From the NCBI GenBank assembly GCA_903938815.1, contig CAJAES010000062.1:1-54043 (forward strand): 54,043 nt of DNA, in the 5' to 3' direction. The notes under the pieces were generated by a model. The model was not told the DNA's origin. It made no database searches and saw nothing but the letters and a program-made list of their open reading frames with translations. This stretch comes from an uncultured beta proteobacterium. Its GTDB lineage: Bacteria > Pseudomonadota > Gammaproteobacteria > Burkholderiales > Burkholderiaceae_C. How positions within the stretch are numbered: position 1 is the first letter of the stretch; each line of letters begins with the position of its first letter. A program made the translations under genes and the position numbers. Shown in pieces: positions 52,602 through 54,043 of this stretch.

Positions 52602-54043
52602 TGACCCCAGCCCTGCCAGTCCGCCGGAACCACTCGCCGCGTCGCCCGGGTGCGCAGCTGGCACTGAATGTCCTGAAGCTCTCGCCCGTGGCGGCGGCCG
52701 TGATCGCACTGCTGTCGCCGGCCTGGCTGCACGCGCAGAGCGATGTGCAGGAGGCGCGGCTCGCGCTGCTGCGCCAGAGCCAGGTTCTCGTGAACACGGC
52801 TGCAAGCATCGTGGCCTTGCGCGCCCGGGACTCCGACAACGACGGCACGCTCGAGCCCCCGGCCATGGCTGCGGGCGCCGGGCCAACGGGTGGGGGCCTG
52901 CTGCCCACGGGCGTGGCCATCCAGCAGACGGACGGCTACGGCACGGCCCTTGGCTACTGCGCCTGGGATCAGGGTTCCGCCACCAGCTTGCCCGACCGCA
53001 TCGCCGGCAGCAGCAGCGGCGCCATCCTGCTCGCCGTCGTCTCCGCCGGCCCCGACCGCGTCTTCAACACCTCCTGCGCCATCGTGCTGTCGTCCGGCGG
53101 CAAGGGCAGCGGGGATGACGTCGTCGCCGTTAGCGACCTGAACCAGACCATGCTGACCGGCGGTGTCAGCTTCGCGCGGCCGCCCGTGCTGCAAGCCAGC
53201 CAGCTGACCCAGCTGGTGACGGACCGCAACACCGCGCTGGCCGCGGCGATGACCGCCGGCGCCGACGTTCTGGACCCGCTCACGCCCGGCGAGATGCGCT
53301 TGGTCACCGCCGACAACTCGATCTGGCGCTTCGACCCGGATGCCGGCACCGTCATCACGAGCGGAGCCTTGGCGGGCGCCAAGACTGGCGCTTTCGTGCC
53401 CGTCACCGCCGGTGCAGTGGATGCCAGCGGGAGCACCAGCTTCACGGGTGACGTGTCTGTGGGAGGCGCCCTCGGTGTCACCGGCCCGGCCACGCTGTCC
53501 GGCGGCCTGACGGCCGTCGGCCCGATCAGCCTGAACGCCACCGGCACGGCCGCCACGCTCATCGGCAACCCGGCGTCAACCACCACCATCGCCGGGCCGC
53601 TCACCTTGAGCGGGCTGCCGGTGTCGGCCAGTGTTGCGGGCCAGGAGGTCGTCGTCGTCGACCCCGTCACAGGCGTGGTCTCGCGGGTGGATTCCGCCGC
53701 CTTCCTGTCGTCTGCGGGCGGGGTATCGGGCAGCGGCACCACCAATTACCTTGCCAAGTTCACGCCCACGGGCGCGAGCCTGGGCAACAGCCAGATTTTC
53801 GACAACGGAACCAATGTGGGCGTTGGCACCGCCCTGCCGGGCGCCCTGCTCGACGTGAACGGCAGCTTCCGCGCCGCGGGCGACGTCACCTTGTCCAGCC
53901 TCGGCGGCGCCACCGTGAACTCGATACTGCCGATCGGCTTCGACCGCTTCGTGGTGGCGAACCCGAGCGGCACGCTCAGCCAGGTCTCGGCGGCTGGGGT
54001 CATCTCCAGCAGCGCGTGGTCGCTGATCGGCAATGCCGGGACC
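52598..54043 (+). CDS. large exported fibre/adhesin protein with tail-fibre-like modules (partial, runs off the right end)
   Basis: 482 codons are open to the window edge. There is a long Sec-type signal (basic start, hydrophobic helix, cleavage after LHA, before QS at about residue 47). A helix (DVQEARLALLRQSQVL) comes next. A pilus-tip-like domain with GYCAWDQG, AVVSAGPDRVFNTSC and GDDVVAVSDLNQT (about residues 105-190) follows. Beyond it are Gly/Thr/Ser-rich beta repeats (VGGALGVTGPATLSGG) and, from about residue 380, TNYLAKFTPTGASLGNSQIF with NVGVGTALPGALLDVNG. That last pattern is shared with phage tail fibres and S74-chaperoned fibres. It is the likely adhesive or tip protein of the pilus-like machine. 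Confidence 0.75.
   Translation, partial: MMTPALPVRRNHSPRRPGAQLALNVLKLSPVAAAVIALLSPAWLHAQSDVQEARLALLRQSQVLVNTAASIVALRARDSDNDGTLEPPAMAAGAGPTGGGLLPTGVAIQQTDGYGTALGYCAWDQGSATSLPDRIAGSSSGAILLAVVSAGPDRVFNTSCAIVLSSGGKGSGDDVVAVSDLNQTMLTGGVSFARPPVLQASQLTQLVTDRNTALAAAMTAGADVLDPLTPGEMRLVTADNSIWRFDPDAGTVITSGALAGAKTGAFVPVTAGAVDASGSTSFTGDVSVGGALGVTGPATLSGGLTAVGPISLNATGTAATLIGNPASTTTIAGPLTLSGLPVSASVAGQEVVVVDPVTGVVSRVDSAAFLSSAGGVSGSGTTNYLAKFTPTGASLGNSQIFDNGTNVGVGTALPGALLDVNGSFRAAGDVTLSSLGGATVNSILPIGFDRFVVANPSGTLSQVSAAGVISSSAWSLIGNAGT

Overview
The window is about 54 kb of GC-rich DNA with tightly packed, often ATGA-overlapping genes. Gene content (a solitary Bug/TctC-type binding protein, TRAP transporter, ETF pair, Rieske oxygenase operon, many LysR/MarR/GntR/WYL regulators) points to a betaproteobacterium of the Burkholderiales, probably the Comamonadaceae or a neighbouring family. 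This is inferred from gene content and codon bias only.

Layout. (A) 1-13113 looks like a mobile or acquired catabolic segment. It begins with the 3' end of an IS transposase and ends at a 47-nt copy of a tRNA-Val(CAC) 3' end followed by a tRNA-type terminator. It carries etfA, etfB and a DAO-type FAD oxidoreductase on the minus strand, a PAS-LuxR regulator, a fused HyuA/HyuB hydantoinase/oxoprolinase on the plus strand, a complete TRAP transporter (DctP, DctQ, DctM), a frameshifted N-formylglutamate amidohydrolase and a LysR regulator. The genes suit uptake of an organic acid or cyclic amide, ATP-driven ring opening, and flavin oxidation with electrons passed to ETF. (B) 13114-15071 is less GC-biased: an empty stretch, a promoter-like site, a GSU2403-type nucleotidyltransferase-fold gene, a small hypothetical gene and a 49-residue Cys-rich gene with a strong ribosome binding site. 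(C) 15101-22669: M20 peptidase lipoprotein, MarR regulator, Bug binding protein, SDR dehydrogenase, a P450 fused to a flavin/2Fe-2S reductase, and an aldehyde dehydrogenase. The last four form one operon diverging from marR. (D) 22787-26581, minus strand: P-type ATPase, bacteriohemerythrin and a small unknown protein. (E) 26672-37709: a GntR regulator diverges from an operon encoding a Rieske oxygenase, a glutamine-synthetase-like ligase, a 2Fe-2S ferredoxin, a taurine/nitrate-type ABC transporter with two permeases, a YtcJ-like amidohydrolase, a metallo-beta-lactamase-fold hydrolase and a WYL regulator. It looks like a pathway for taking up and breaking down a nitrogen-containing aromatic compound. 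(F) 37654-40623, minus strand: NYN-domain protein, ICMT-type methyltransferase, S41 protease lipoprotein.

(G) 40635-54043 is the most unusual part: a divergent type IV pilus/type II secretion-like machine. Two unknown minus-strand genes (continuing into the S41 protease gene) face a plus-strand operon. That operon encodes a lipoprotein secretin, a PilP-like periplasmic protein, a GspE/PilQ ATPase, a GspF/PilR platform protein, GspL- and GspM-like inner-membrane proteins, a membrane-anchored parvulin-like isomerase, three pilin-like proteins, and the start of a large Sec-exported protein with phage-tail-fibre-like modules that runs off the right edge. No prepilin peptidase is seen in the window.

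Other recurring features are in-frame minisatellites (12-bp units at the 3' ends of two unrelated genes, 15-bp units inside the P-type ATPase) and several good palindromic operator candidates in divergent promoter regions.
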